A stretch of DNA of 64,000 nt from Scedosporium boydii. Taxonomy: Eukaryota; Ascomycota; Sordariomycetes; Microascales; Microascaceae. The stretch spans positions 124,001 to 188,000 of the forward strand of contig NJFT01000047.1 of assembly GCA_002221725.1 (NCBI GenBank), given 5' to 3'. The notes beneath the pieces were generated by a model. That model had not been told where the DNA came from and made no database searches. It saw only the letters and a program-made list of their open reading frames with translations. Position 1 is the first letter of the stretch. Each line of letters begins with the position of its first letter. Positions 1 through 12,909 of this stretch are shown here, piece by piece. The translations under genes and the position numbers were made by a program.

Positions 1-864
1 CCCGACTCTAAGCTCGGGATAAGAGTGAGAGGGAGTCAGGGCAGTAGAATGGCTTTAGCATGGCATCTTGGTCCCTCGGCCATTCTACTTTCGATCGCTT
101 TTCTTCTGAACTTGCCTCAATCACCAGAAGTTGTATGAAGCGATCCTCGTCACAATTTCACAATATGGAGTTCCGTCAAGGTGGCACCTGAGACCGATTA
201 GGTCATCGCGTCAGGATCGCGGCGCCGAGACCAGGGACTGACCCGTGCCTTCAAAGACCCCGTCACCGGGACCCGCGTCGCAACCAATCAAAGCAGCGGA
301 TTCTGAGAGCTCTACGCCTCTGGCCCGCGAAATTTCTTCTGCCTCCGATGCACCTTCCAAACTCCGCGTTCTGTTAGCATTTCCAGCAAAGAGACTTGCC
401 GACTGGAAATGGTCTGGTGATTTCGGCGCATCCAGAGAAGTAACCGGAATATAAATCTAAATATATAATGTAACAGACAATTGAAATCCAATTTTACACT
501 TTTTTTCCTTCGAGGAAAATTGTATTTCGTTCTTCGCTGCCTTCTGGCTCCGAAGACTAAGGTAGCTTCTCGTCAAGATCTACCACAATCTGTGTAAGCC
601 TGGAGTGTCACGATTTCCGCCATTCAACTTCCCACCTATATGAGAGAAGGAGCTGGTCGTCCATCTCCTTCGCCCTTTGCTCCTTCTCTTTCATCCATTA
701 TATTGCGCTTCATACTTCCTTACTTCTTCTCGCCATATTTTCCTCTATTTCTTCTCCTCCAGATTGGCAATACTAAATCCTACATCCACTTCTATTTTCC
801 TCCCTCAGCCTCCCTAGCCCTCTTCATTCCTCACCCTGCACTGTCAATCTTCAGCCCCCCGAAA
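1..864. other. Intergenic sequence and probable leader of the dynamin-like gene
   Basis: No gene is supported here. From about 650 to 860 the plus strand is strongly pyrimidine-rich (runs of CTTCTCC, TTCTT), as is usual for 5' leaders and core promoters in filamentous fungi, and it runs straight up to the ATG at 865. A short open stretch at 245-454 is Ser/Pro/Ala-rich and lacks an ATG. It matches nothing I recognise and could at most be an exon of a gene lying mostly outside the window. Confidence 0.5.
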
Positions 865-3741
865 ATGGGTCACATCAAGCAGGAGAAGCCAGTATTTTAT
901 GAGGAGCTGGATGATAGATCCTTCCGCACCCAGGAATCTGCTACGCAGCCGAGCCTGTATTCTGGTTACCGCGGGGAAAGAGCTAATGCCCGTAAGTAAA
1001 ACACAGAGAGCCCGGCCGACTGACTCGTTCCCCAAGGCAATAGCCTCCGCAAGAACACACCTCTAACCTTACCTCTACCGTATCTAGCTACGCCATCCGA
1101 AAGAAGGTTTGACGAGCCTCCATTGATGCTTCAAGTCAATGATAGGCGGATGGCTCGACCTCAGGAGCGACCCGTCAATCCGACGGAGCCCATTCCCTTC
1201 ATGAATGGGTCTTTTGAGCGTATCGCCAAGAATTTGCAGTATCTCAACGACACGCTCGGAGACCTCCATTCCCTTGGAATTCAGCATGAAATCCAATTGC
1301 CTGAACTCGTTTTGGTGGGAGATCAATCAGCTGGAAAATCGAGCCTCATGTCCGGTCTGGCCGGCATCAACCTTCCTCGCAGCGGAGGCGTCTGTACTCG
1401 CTGTGTAACCCACATCCGAGTATCTCGTCACCACACATGGCAATGTCGCGTGTCTCTGCGACAAAAGTATGGTTTTTTCCCACCGCAAAACGGCCTCGTC
1501 TCGCCGGATAATGTGACTCCTGATGACAAGTTCCCGCCTTGGAAGCCTGTTCATGAAACAACGCTTGATTTCAAGACTCTCGATAGGCCCGACGAGATTG
1601 AGGAGACACTCCGATGGGCGCAGATCGCCATCCTCAACCCCGGAAAATCCCATGAGCAGTACATTCCTGGCTCTGGTCATGCTACTATTGGTGAAAACGC
1701 TTTTGAGAGAGCCGCCGAGAGCACCGAAGCCAAGTTTTCTCCCAACGTCATATCACTCGAGATCAAGCACCCTGATTTCGCGGACCTTTCTTTTTATGAT
1801 CTTCCCGGAGTTTTTGTCCGCCCAGGAAACCCGGACGAGAACTATCTCGTGCAGGTGGTCAGAAACCTCGCGGAGACTTACATCCGGCATAGGGAGGCCA
1901 TCATCATCTGGGCTGTGCCCATGAATCTTGACCCGATGAACTCGACCATGTCTAAAATCATCGAAGATTCAAACGCTTTGGATCGTACCATCGGTGTGAT
2001 GACAAAGGCTGATCTGTTGCCCAAGGATGAAGGAGCCCTTCGCCAGTGGTTGACCATTCTTAAAGGCGAAAGCCACGTTACTGGTCATGGATACTATGTG
2101 ACTTCTCGCGTTCCAGACAAGACGCTAGAGGATCAGAATCGTTGGGAAGACCACTTCTTTGACCAGAATAAGCTGTGGCCCCGCGAGTTCAATGCATACC
2201 GCGACCGTTGTGGGCTGAAACAACTTCATTTCGACCTCTCGGACAAGCTAGGTGCAGCATTTGCCAAGAGGTAAGTCCATAACGCGGGATCTTCTTTTTT
2301 CCTCTCTCAAAATACTATCAAACATGTCTGTCTAACTTACACGCTCTCTAGTTTACCGACGATCAAGAAGAAGATTGTGAACAAGTTGTCCAGTCTGCGA
2401 CACCAACTGGAGTCCCTGCCCGAGCTCCCCGCCAACGTCGAACTGGAGGTTCGGACGAGTCTGAGAACCTTCATTGACCTAGTATTGTCGAGCCTACGAG
2501 GGAACGAATTTTCATCTACCTATCAGCGCCTCGGAGAAGCCTTCCGCAATTGCCTCATAGCTATGAAGCCGAAGATAAACGTAAAGGCTGACGATCAAGT
2601 CATTGAAATCATTGATGACGATGACGCTGAGGATCAAAGCGGCCCTGCAACGAGCTCTAAGCGCAAGACAGCACCGAATATGTTTCCTTCCGCGCCTACA
2701 ACGCCATCCAAACGCGCACGTACAGGCAACTCCGGACCCATCAAGCGAGAAGATAGTTACGGACGCATGGGTTCAGTCACACCTGGACCTAGCGCTGGTG
2801 GCCTTAGACAAGGCATGGAAGCACCCAGCCCATTCGCCGAATTTGGCCCCCCACCGACGCGGAAGCTAAAAGAGATTCGGGATTCGATTATCCGTCATAA
2901 TCGAGCGGGCCAACCTGGACTTGTTGCTGGTGCTGTTTATGAAGACCTTTGCCGGCAAGCATTGACACCTTGGGACGGCCCTGTCCGCAAATTTCTTCAG
3001 CTTGTCATGAAGGAGATATCCGCCGTTGTGAACTCGGCCCTTGAGAGGGCTTTTGCGCAGCTCAAGAAGCGCTTGATTTACAAGAGAGCAAAAGCAATTA
3101 TGTCTCAGTTTTTGAAAGAGCAGAAAGCTGAAACTGAGAAGTATCTCATAAAGACACTCCGAATCCACACGCGTCAATTGTTCACTCTCAACGATGAGGA
3201 GTTCAAACAATACCGACGAACGGAAGAGAACATCCTCCGCCGCCATCGTCATTACGTCCGCTGGCAGACAGCTACCAACGACCTGCCCCCCAAAGCTTTT
3301 GCGCCGCTCGAGACTCTCTCGGCGCAGGAGAGGGACCAAGATGAGAAGCGGAGAGCCGCTCAGATGGAAAAGATGGGAAAAGATCCATACGAGACAGAGG
3401 TGGACGTCTTCGGGTACGTTAGAGGCTACTACAGACTCGCCTCTGCTCGATTGACTGACGCCGTCGGACTGATTTTGCATTCCGACCTGATTCCCAATAT
3501 CGAGGACCAGCTCGCGAGGGATTTGCACCTTGATCGACAACTTCAGGTTTTCCCAAGTGGAGAGGCTGGCATTTATGACATTCTCATGTCCGAAGACGAG
3601 GCTACAGCGAGGCTGAGGGAAGAGGTGCGCGCCGATGTTAAGAAGTTTGAGCGTGCCCTCGAATCGATCTCTCAGCTGGAGGGCCGTAGCAGCTTGGAAG
3701 CTCGCGATGGCGAGGCAGACGACGACCACACGGTGGCCTAG
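865..3741 (+). CDS. Dynamin-like GTPase (Mx/dynamin superfamily), 3 exons
   Basis: Large dynamin-superfamily GTPase of about 899 residues. Exons 865-991, 1088-2270 and 2352-3741; the introns have GTAAGT donors and TATCTAG or CTCTCTAG acceptors, and frame is kept across both. The G domain is complete: P-loop GDQSAGKSS near residue 120, CTRCVT with the switch Thr just after it, DLPG near 280 and TKAD near 349. The C-terminal part has the helical stalk and GED-like region (GYYRLASARLTDAV, near residue 792). Between them, about residues 515-600, lies a low-complexity insert with VIEIIDDDDAED and basic patches SKRKT and PSKRAR. There is no transmembrane segment, PH or proline-rich domain, so it resembles the fungal Mx/Vps1-like soluble group and not mitochondrial fusion dynamins. 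Such proteins remodel membranes by GTP-driven polymerisation. The cargo or compartment here is unknown. The start at 865 is chosen because the frame is open through to the first donor and the next in-frame ATG is in exon 2. Confidence 0.88.
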
Positions 3742-6700
3742 TCATATTGTGAGGTATGGACGACTGGTGACCGATTAACTACTATCAAAGTCAACCACTC
3801 TCGCCGTCACAATTATTGTTTTGCTTTTTCTTGTTGTAAAATTCAGACACAGATACCCAAAGGAAGTTTCTGAAAGCCTTTTTTTTCCTCCAAGAATCTT
3901 CTTCGTGACCACTTTTCGGTCGATTGAAATGCACATGGTACATCCAGACATTTGGTTTTGGTCCTGCGTCTGTTGTCTCTCGTCTATCTTGGAGACTTCA
4001 TCATGATTGTAAATGATGCATTTCGAAGATTCTGATAGCATATCTTTAATCGACGCAGAGATGTCCCGTACGAATTGACTCAAATCTTATTATGTAGAAT
4101 GGCCCCGATGATATGCGGTGATGGCTTACTCTCCCGGCTGTTAATTACGGCACTGGAGTCCTTCATCATCGGGCCTCTCGGCCGGGACGCTTACAGGAAG
4201 CTTGTCTAGTCTAGCCGCTACTTCCCTACAAAAGATCTTAATATGCCCTTCCGAGCCTCCCGCCGAAGGAAGTTCTCGCTCGAATGGGCTTGTGCATATA
4301 GGATTGGCTTGTTGGTGGGGGTTCCTCTCTTTGTATAATCTCTCGTAGGCGGGATTTGTCTTGGTTATAGTAGCCCGATATGACGACTCCTACCTGATAC
4401 TACGTAGTGATGACGGGAGCTTCCTTTAATTTCATTATTTTACACATTTATATTGATCTGAGGGTAGATACGCACCAAGTAGATGGAGGGTTCGTCACTC
4501 ACTATTCACGCACGGCAAGGTGAGCAAGTCTAGGCCTCTTCAACCTGTCAAGCTTTCTCTCGACCACCCCCAAGCAGAAATAGAAGGCAGGGGGCTGTTG
4601 TCTACCAACGAGGGAGCGTAAGGAGAGCAATCTAGATCACTAGGAGAGGACGCTATCCCTGGGGCGATGTCCATTTGAACGAACCCTCCAACACCCATGT
4701 CATTTCTCCCACGCCGCCATGTCCATCTGGAAGCTGATCGATGGCAGTATAGGCGCTTCAGATCCATAATGATAGCTGTGAAGAGGATGGTTAAACAGAG
4801 CAAAATCAAGTACAGCAACATAAACGAAGGAAAAAAAAAAAAGGGAAAATATGTCCCATGAACGGCTATCCCGCAGTGCGGGTCTGATCGACAGGCAGAA
4901 AATCCGGGACGCACGCAGAGTCGCCTGACAAAACCGCGTGAGGGAATGCGCCAGCCTGAGGGGCGCGGAATAGAAGGTTGACTTGGAAGGTAGACAAATG
5001 CTATGTTCTTCCATCTCTCGCTGCAAGCGAAGGGTTTCGGTGGTATCAGAAAAAAGAAAAGGTCACCCGAGGATGCGGAACCGAGGCGAATGAATATACT
5101 CGCTTCTCAGTTTTCTTTCTCGCTTTGCTCGAGATGGGGTGTAATATTTTTCATTTCATTCCATTTTTTTTTTTCTTTTCTTTTTCGGCTCGTCTGAAGT
5201 TCTTATCCCCTCGCGCCGGTTACGCCTCTCGGGAACGAGGGGAGCTCGTCGACAAAGGGATTTATCCCCTGACACTCATCCTCTTGTTTGCATCCTCTGT
5301 GTCTAATCATCTTTCCTCGCATGAATAACCGGTAGAGCAATGGTCTGATGGGGCCTACGTCCCAAGATTTTCTCCACCGAAGAACTCACCACTTTTAGTT
5401 TCCTACCGGTGCGAGAAAGTCTGGGAAAGTCTGGGAAAGAGAAGAATCAGCCGACAGGAATAGAAGTCGTGGATCTCTACGATCTACGCCGGAGCATCAG
5501 TGGGCCTAAACAGTTCATGTCGCAGGACTAACTCAAGATCGACCGACCGACCCAATGTGCAGGGTCTTTTCAGTTCGCCTCTTGTTGAAGAATAAGAAAT
5601 AGTGGACGGGAATAGGATGGCCGAAAATAGGATTGTCCATGTCGCAAGCGACATTTCTGTCTACGAAGTAGGGGTAGGAGCATAGCGACGACCAGGATCT
5701 GGGATTTGTAGCAGTCATCCATCAATAAATTATTAGTTATCCGAATGATGGGAGCATGTCTCTTAAATACGTTGTTGTTTAAGGTATTATAATTCAACTT
5801 AAGATAGGCGTGTGGTGAGCGCCGTTTAACCCCAGGCCATGGGAGTCTTCGTGGATGGGGCAAACACCAATATCATCTTCCACAGTCTTACTTTGAGTGA
5901 GCCTTTGACTTTGAGATAAAAACAGCACCCGGGCTTTCATCTTCACAGTAGAAGTGCCTCATGGGGCTTCTCTCTCAGCGCAGGTGTCGTCATCGCAGCA
6001 CTCAACGAGACCAGTGGAACTCTCCAGCGCCGAATTAGCCGAATAGTAACATTCCCCGACTGTGAAGGCTCCGGGTCAAGATGAGGCCAATAATTTCCTC
6101 GAAGTGATCCACGACGAGTTCTCATCTAATAAAAGGTATGAGGCGGGTATGGTGGTATAATATAACAGCCCCGTGGACGGCCTCCTCGAGGCGAAGAAGA
6201 GTCAAAGAAGAAAACACGCGCAATTTAGACTGTCATCTCGGGTCGACCCCTGTGCCGTTGGAGATGGATCCGACCAGACGGTACTCTAAAATATGCAACC
6301 CACACCTGCATTTACCAATTTACCAAGTCGGCTCAAACCATAGGCGCTGATTGGGCGAGGATGGTGATCCTCAGGAGACCGATTGGTCAATTGATGTCCG
6401 CGTTGATGCCCTGCAAAATTCGTGAAGAAGAATGATGCCACAAACGAGATGTAATGGAAATCTTGACCAACCCCTGGGGTCCCAAACACAGAACTTCAAA
6501 GACTTCCTCATCGATATCCAGGGCAGGTCTGACCGAGCCGTCATTACGACCGAAGAAGTATTTTAGCTCCGAAGTCCAGAGACGGTGTTTGAGGGGACAC
6601 TACGAAAGTCCTTTCACCCCAACCCCGAAATTCCCCTCCTCTTTGGTTTGGGAGAGAAAAACTCCAAGCTCCAAGATTCGTCTCTTGTCGTCCTTGCCAT

Positions 6701-9492
6701 ATTCAGAGTAGCTTCTGACTTTATCCGGTCAACTAGTGTGCTTGTACTGCTATTTAACCGGATTTTCCCAAACGGTCCTTTTTCCTCCCCTGGCCCACAT
6801 CTACTTCCTTTTGGCAGGTACGATTCGATTAATCCGCTCTCTTGATTGAATTGATGAAGTCATTTTCTACTGCATTGTGGCGAATGGATCGTGGAGCACA
6901 CAGAACGACACTATGGATGTCCGGCAACAAGCACGCAAGCCGAGTCCAGATTAGGTCTGAAGAAGGTCAAAGTCAAAGTGCAGCTTGTTCCGACTCCGCT
7001 AACGACAGCGACGGTCAAAACAAGCAACAGGTTATTTCATCCAACGATTTCGTCTGCAAGGGAACTCAATAATCAGCGACTAAGCTTCACAAAAGCCGTG
7101 CCGGCAAGCCTGCGATTCACGGCTTCGGCGACATTCTCGGTACACACACTTTGAACGTCGTCCCGCCCCCCGCTCTTGCATCTTACCTGCGGCCTGCCAA
7201 GTCCATAGGGCCGACCATCCATTCTTCGTCCGAAGTAGAGTGCTGTTTGCCACGATTTGGCGATAGAGCCGCATAGCTTGGCAGTATGGACACTACTGGC
7301 CGGTTGGAACATTTCTACGAGTCGGCTGGAAGTCGGGATCACGACAGGCAGTTGAGGCACCAAATCCAGGCCATCCCCTGCATCGAGACGGATCATATTC
7401 AATGAAGAGGATCAGAAGATGTTAAGTGTTTCCACCTTGTCCCCTCCCCGGTTTCCTCAACAAATGTATAGAGCGGAGCCAGTATCTGCGTACAGGAAAG
7501 CTCGCCGCTGATGCGGAATATCGGGGAGGCCATGTACCCAGCTAAGATGAGGCGCGGCTTGACGAAACATAGTCGAGATGAGCCCACGCGTCTCGGCCTA
7601 CTCGCTTGCCCTGAATGGTAGCTTACCGGTCTCGTCTACCGCAAAAGCAAAACAACGAGTGGCTTATCCATCGGGGCACTACCTCGTACGAATCTAACTG
7701 AAAGATGGTAACGGGCTTTTCTGGACGCTTTGCTGTTCCGAGTCGGGGGGCGCTCGATCGTCTCGGACTGTAGTGCCAGCAGCTGCTGTCTGAAGGCCCA
7801 TGTAAACGATAATTTTCCTTTCCTCAAAGCTAAGTAATTGACTGATCTTTTAACCAATGCAGATCGAAAATTCGAAACCCGTAGTGTTGGCGGCAAATAG
7901 ACAAGTCTGCATGTACGAGAGGTCAATGGTGGTGTGTTAATATGGGAGGCACGCGGGCTATACGAAGTAGAGCTAACACTCATGTACAATGTTACTCGAT
8001 ATGCAGGCACACAAAACCCGAACATTAGAAAAGCTAAAATTCTTCATGCCGTATCATAAAATGTTTCGGGTGCCAGGGAGATCAAATCCGAAATATTTGG
8101 GTCAAGTCTGTTGATGTCAGTCATGCGCAGGCGCTCCTTCCAGCATTTGGCGGTTCTCTCGGGTACATCAGGACATCAATCAAGACGGATGGGGCTTGGC
8201 TGGTGCTTTCCCTATCAGCACGTCTCAGTGCTCCAGATTTCCCCTCAATTCTTCCCCAACCTGACAAGCAATAGCGGCTCTTCTTAGCGCTACCCCACGA
8301 GGCTCTGTATCCCATCCAGACAGTCGCAGTCGTCTGGTGTTTTTTGGCCCGCCGCAGAACCCGAACAGAGTTAGTCGAGGTCTATTACAACATCTCTTCG
8401 AGCTGCCAAAATGTCCTTTTGTAGGACTTTTCTCCACATACGGAGCACCCATGATCCAGTGCGGCGGGCGTCTGCCCTCAGATTTCAAATTCCATTCGAT
8501 GGCTGAAATAGCAGTGGGCTTGCCGCTAATGGCTGGCGGTGCCTGAATTGACTGGACGGTCCGACGGAATCAAGGACAAAATCCTCGTGATGACGGCTTG
8601 ATGGAAATTCTGACTGGTGAGGAGAGAGAAAATAACTAACTTGAATATTATCCATATCCCGCCAATTTGCATGTCCAGGCCTGGCCCTTGTCATCCTGGT
8701 TCCGATCCACTTTGATCCACACCGGCTGTCATACCAGTACGAAGTCGTGCTAGTCGTGCTAGTGAGGTTTTCCATCCAAGCTTGGCCGCTAATTACACTA
8801 GGTGTATTGTATCCCTCCCGTTCGAGAACATTTCAACTCCCCTCCGCTCATCTTCCCCATGAAGTCTCGACCCACAGCCAGCAGGAGGGGTGGGCCCAAA
8901 GGAGGGGAGGGGTGTGTGCGGTTGTCGAGGTAAGCTTGAGCCGTGGGTTGCGGATGCCATCCGGGGCAAGACGCTGGCGGGTAGAAGAAGGGGTGTGATC
9001 GCCGACTTCTTGCTTGATCTTTCTCCGCTCTCCCCACGTTCAATGAAGGCCCTTCCTTTCCCGTCTATGCCTATGATATGAACCATACGAACGCTTATTG
9101 GGGTGTCCAATGTTCCCGTTCCTATTCGGATCTGCTCTTCGTTGCTCGGTTCCGTTCCCTGAGTTGCCAAGCCAGTATAGGTCAAACCTAGGGACACCGG
9201 ATTTCATATAAGCAGTCGATCCCTGGCCTCGTCTCCTCTTACTCTCTTCTCTTCTGTCTTCCATTCTCCGGCTCAATCTCATCTTTGAATTGAGCAGCCA
9301 TCCGCAAGCCGGACTCTCAGCAGCTGGGATATATCAATCCCACATATCCCCGCCTTCACTCCCCCATTGCCCTCTTCACGCACCTTCGTGTGGTTACATT
9401 CCTTTCTATCTCTATTTTAATTTCAAGATACCCTTTCGTTTGTTGTAAGAAGACACTGGTCCCCTTCCCAGAAAGGAAAAAAAGTCCAAGCA
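3742..9492. other. Long gene-empty intergenic region (5.7 kb)
   Basis: No coding region could be supported: open stretches are short, overlap on both strands and show no recognisable domain. Visible items are a tandem pair of GGGAAAGTCT near 5413-5440, two copies of TACGAAGTA (5662-5670 and 7961-7969), the near-palindrome TACTACGTAGT near 4399, and a TATA-like CATATAAG near 9205 about 285 bp before the sugar permease ATG. The last kilobase is pyrimidine-rich on the plus strand and is probably promoter plus 5' leader of the permease gene. Confidence 0.5.
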
Positions 9493-11358
9493 ATGGTCGC
9501 TATCGTCAGCAAGGCGACCGCTGGTGGGGGCGATGTCCCTCGCTTCGAGCGCGTCAACTGGAGGAAGGAGCCGCACTTGAAGAAGCTCTACATCATGACC
9601 GTCTTCCTTCTTGTGGCCTCGGCTACAACTGGTTACGACGGCATGTTGGCCAACACGGCTCAGCAGATGGACATATTCAAGCGGTTCTTCTCCATTGAGA
9701 ATGGTTCCATGAACGAGGTCTTCATCTGGGACCCCATCAAGATGGAGTGGGGTGCCGATGCCAACAAGCTCGGCATTATGATCAACATGTTCAACATCGG
9801 TTCCATCATCTCTTATTTCATGACTCCATATATCGCCGATTTCTTTGGCCGAAAGCCGACCATCATGCTCGGCTGTGTCATTATGATCGTTGGTGGTGTC
9901 GTCTCAGCTGCCTGTAATGGGTACGGAAGTGAGTATATCATGATCCATCCCCCGGAGGAAGCAGCTAGAAACAAATGAAGGATAGATGACTGACGATGCG
10001 TTTCTCTAGTGTGGATGGCCGGTCGATTTATTCTTGGCTTCGGGAACTCGTTCTCCCAGATGTGCTCCCCTCTGCTCCTAACTGAGATCTGCCACCCTCA
10101 ACATCGTGGTCCCCTCACTGCTGTCTACAATTGTCTCTGGAATTTGGGTGCTCTCAGTAAGTGTCTATAATTTGGCTTTTCCCCACTATCTTGCGTGTGA
10201 AGTAGCTGACTCTCTGACCTCCCGTAGTTGTCTCTGTCGTCGGTTGGGGAACCTCGACTATCGGAAACGACTGGTGTTGGCGATCCATCACACTCATTCA
10301 AATCGTCCCCTCCGTCTTCCAGCTTTGTGGTGTCTGGTGGCTCCCCGAGTCGCCGCGTTTCCTCGTTTCCAAGGATAAGTCCGAGAAGGCTCTCGAAGTC
10401 CTCGTTAAGCATCACGGCGGCGGCGATATCAACAATTCCACAGTCCAATTCGAATATCGCGAGATCAAGGAAACCATTACTATGGAGGCTAATGCCGATA
10501 AGAGCAGCAGTTACATCGACTTCTTTAGGACGAAGGGAAACCGCTGGAGATTGGCCATCATCCTTTCCCTTGGTGTGATCTCCCAGTACTCTGGTAACGC
10601 TCTGTTTTCCAATTATATCGACCGTGTTTATGACGGTGCTGGCATCAAGGAGGAGAACAAGAAACTTGGTGTAAGTTTCCCTCACGCCACTGCCTTGAGA
10701 TGTTAATGAATTTTTACTTCCACAATACTTACCTGTTTGGTAGCTCTCGGCTGGCAAGACAATCATGGATCTCACAATTGCCGTCGGTGCCGCCCTGACC
10801 GTCGATAAAGTTGGTCGCCGACCTCTCTTCCTTGCCGCTATCAGCGGTATGGTTGCATCTTTCGTCTGCTGGACCATTGTCGGGGCCATCTACGAGAACT
10901 CTGGGGAGTCGAACCAGCGAGCCGGTGACGCTCAAATCGTGTTCATCTGGTTCTTTGGCATTTTCTACGATATCGGCTTCTCTGGCCTGCTCGTTGCCTA
11001 TGCCCTCGAAGTTCTTCCTTTTGCTCTCCGCGCCAAGGGCATGATGATTCTCAACATCACCATCCAGGCCGTCCTCGCTCTCGGCAACCAGACTAACCTT
11101 CTGGCGTGGAACAACCTCCCGAATCACTGGAACTTCATGTTGTTCTATACACTTTGGGACTTTTGCGAGTTGGTGTTCGTTTGGTTCTTCTACGTCGAAA
11201 CGAAGGGACCTACGCTCGAGGAAATCGCCAAGATTTTTGATGGTGATGATGCCGTTGCCCATATTGACCTTCATCAAGTTGAAAAGGAGATCCGTATGGC
11301 TGAACATGAGGAGGATATCAAGGCCCCGTCGCTTCCATCGGAGAAGTCTGCGGTGTAA
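9493..11358 (+). CDS. MFS sugar permease (hexose/lactose permease type), 4 exons
   Basis: Twelve-helix major facilitator sugar transporter of the fungal lactose permease/hexose transporter type, 546 residues, expected in the plasma membrane as a sugar:proton symporter. Exons 9493-9928, 10010-10156, 10228-10670 and 10744-11358; all three introns have canonical ends and keep frame. Sugar-porter signatures are in order: TTGYDGML in helix 1, DFFGRKP in the loop after helix 2, AGRFILGFG, LTEICHPQHRG, PESPRFLVSK before the central loop, DKVGRRPLF, and YVETKGPTLEEI followed by IAKIFDGDD at the cytosolic C-terminus. The start has AAGCAATGG context after a pyrimidine-rich leader. The next gene downstream, on the same strand, is a secreted xyloglucanase, so uptake of xyloglucan or cellulose breakdown sugars is a reasonable guess. 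The substrate cannot be read from sequence. It is not recognisably an Ngt1-type GlcNAc transporter. Confidence 0.92.
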
Positions 11359-12909
11359 GAGGTTGAAAGTCTTGAGCCAGACTTGCGGTGTCGAGTTGTT
11401 GAACCGTCGGCCCTCTTATCGGTCAGGTATTGAACGACTGGCGATATTTCAAGGTTTTATGCCGTCTCTTCGAACCAGTTCAACCATTTACCCTTAATTT
11501 TGGATGTACGGTTAGATAGGTGCATTTCGGGGGCTCTTTGGGCGGTGAATCGCTGTCAAAGTGACAGCAGTGTGTGTGTTTGGGCAAGCAGTGTATCATC
11601 GATATCAGAACCTAATAGAAACTTTTTTTTCATCTGTTGTTTCGAGTTGGGTAATATGCGCGAAGAGCTCAACGAGGGATGGCGCTTGAGAAATGTTTTC
11701 CGCCCAGGAAAGACACCGGAGCCCACGTTCCGCATTATTGGGCTTGGCTGGCGACTGCTTGATTGATTTTCCGGGTCTAGGATCTTCTCAAGAATGGCGC
11801 CTTGAGAGGCCCTAATGCGAATCACCAAAAAGGCATCCTGCTACAAATGCAGTTGATAACTGGAGATTCGTGCCGTCGCCGAGCCCTTCGTCACATGCCC
11901 TCGACCGGGTTAGCCAGGTTTGATGAACCTGGGTCTCCTATCATCAGCGTGAACTAACTAAGTATGCGAGTGCTTGATCGAGGCTGCTATTATGGTACAG
12001 ATCCGTCACTCTATCTTCGCGGGAAGCAGTGCAGTGTTAACTTAGTGAGGGAGTCGAGAACGAACAAGTTTAAATTCAGTATATCCGTTTTAGACGATAT
12101 ATGCCACCTGTTCTACCGGGCACCCGAACGCAATATCTTCCCCTTCATGGGCACTATCACGTCCGGACTCATACCAGCGTCCAACTTCTCTCTTTTATCT
12201 GAGGATCCGGGATCGTTTCGTCCCATCTCGTCTATTCCCGAGCTCCGGGTCTCCCTCACTTAGGTTTTCTCTAATTTCCGTTCTCGAGCGCAATTGATGC
12301 AATTTAATCATTTGGAGACGTCCTTGTCCTCGCCCTCGTTGCGAGCAAATGGCAGGGTGGTATATGGTGGTATCCTGGCAGGCGAAAAGGCTAAATTGAT
12401 TTGTGGGATTTCTGGACATTAAATCTTCCATTCTTCGTCGCTTCTTCTCCTCTCGTTTTCCCCCTCTTTTCACACCCTGGCTGCGTTTCCGAAAATGGGA
12501 CCCTTCCGAAGAGGATGACGACTTTTCCGTTGGGTATTTGACAGATTGGGACTTACATCCGGCGTCCAGGGACGCATGCGGGAGATGGGCATTCAGAGAC
12601 CGCTGATGGTGGTGCGGAGATGCTTGAGTTCCGGACCGGCGCCACGGCATCCTTGATTCCATCTACCACATATTGATGTTCTCTCTCCGCTTCATCAATG
12701 TCTGCGTCAGTAGCCCATGCTACCATAGAGGTGGTAATAGCAATACGCTAGGCGAGGTCCACAGAGATATATAGTAGCTAATATAACCCGCACCATAAAG
12801 CAGCCAAGAAAGAGCATCATCCCTCTCTAATCCAGTCTTCAGAGGAGGTTAAGAGACCCGCGTTCTTTAATCCGGGCCGACTAAAAGCAGACTCCCACAA
12901 CTTCTTCCT
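11359..12909. other. Intergenic region between permease and xyloglucanase
   Basis: Contains the 3' region of the permease gene and the upstream region of the GH74 gene, both on the plus strand. A TATA-like GATATATAG lies near 12764, about 145 bp before the GH74 ATG, and is the best candidate core promoter element. No gene was supported; open frames at 11500-11828 and 12195-12662 lack recognisable features. Confidence 0.45.

Noticed and set aside
245..454. Short Ser/Pro-rich open stretch at the left edge
   Set aside because: No ATG, no domain and no convincing splice partner inside the window.
2866..3729. 287-codon frame antisense to the dynamin-like gene
   Set aside because: The sense frame carries the dynamin C-terminal region and is required by the splice model.
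8793..9282. Overlapping minus-strand frames upstream of the permease
   Set aside because: Composition and lack of motifs fit promoter or leader sequence read backwards.
3742..9492. Possible degenerate transposon in the 5.7 kb gap
   Set aside because: No terminal repeats, no transposase or reverse-transcriptase-like frames and no obvious RIP-type AT enrichment were seen by eye.
9493..11358. Permease as the cluster's GlcNAc transporter Ngt1
   Set aside because: Its motifs are of the sugar-porter (lactose/hexose) family and it lies more than 10 kb from the cluster with several housekeeping genes between.
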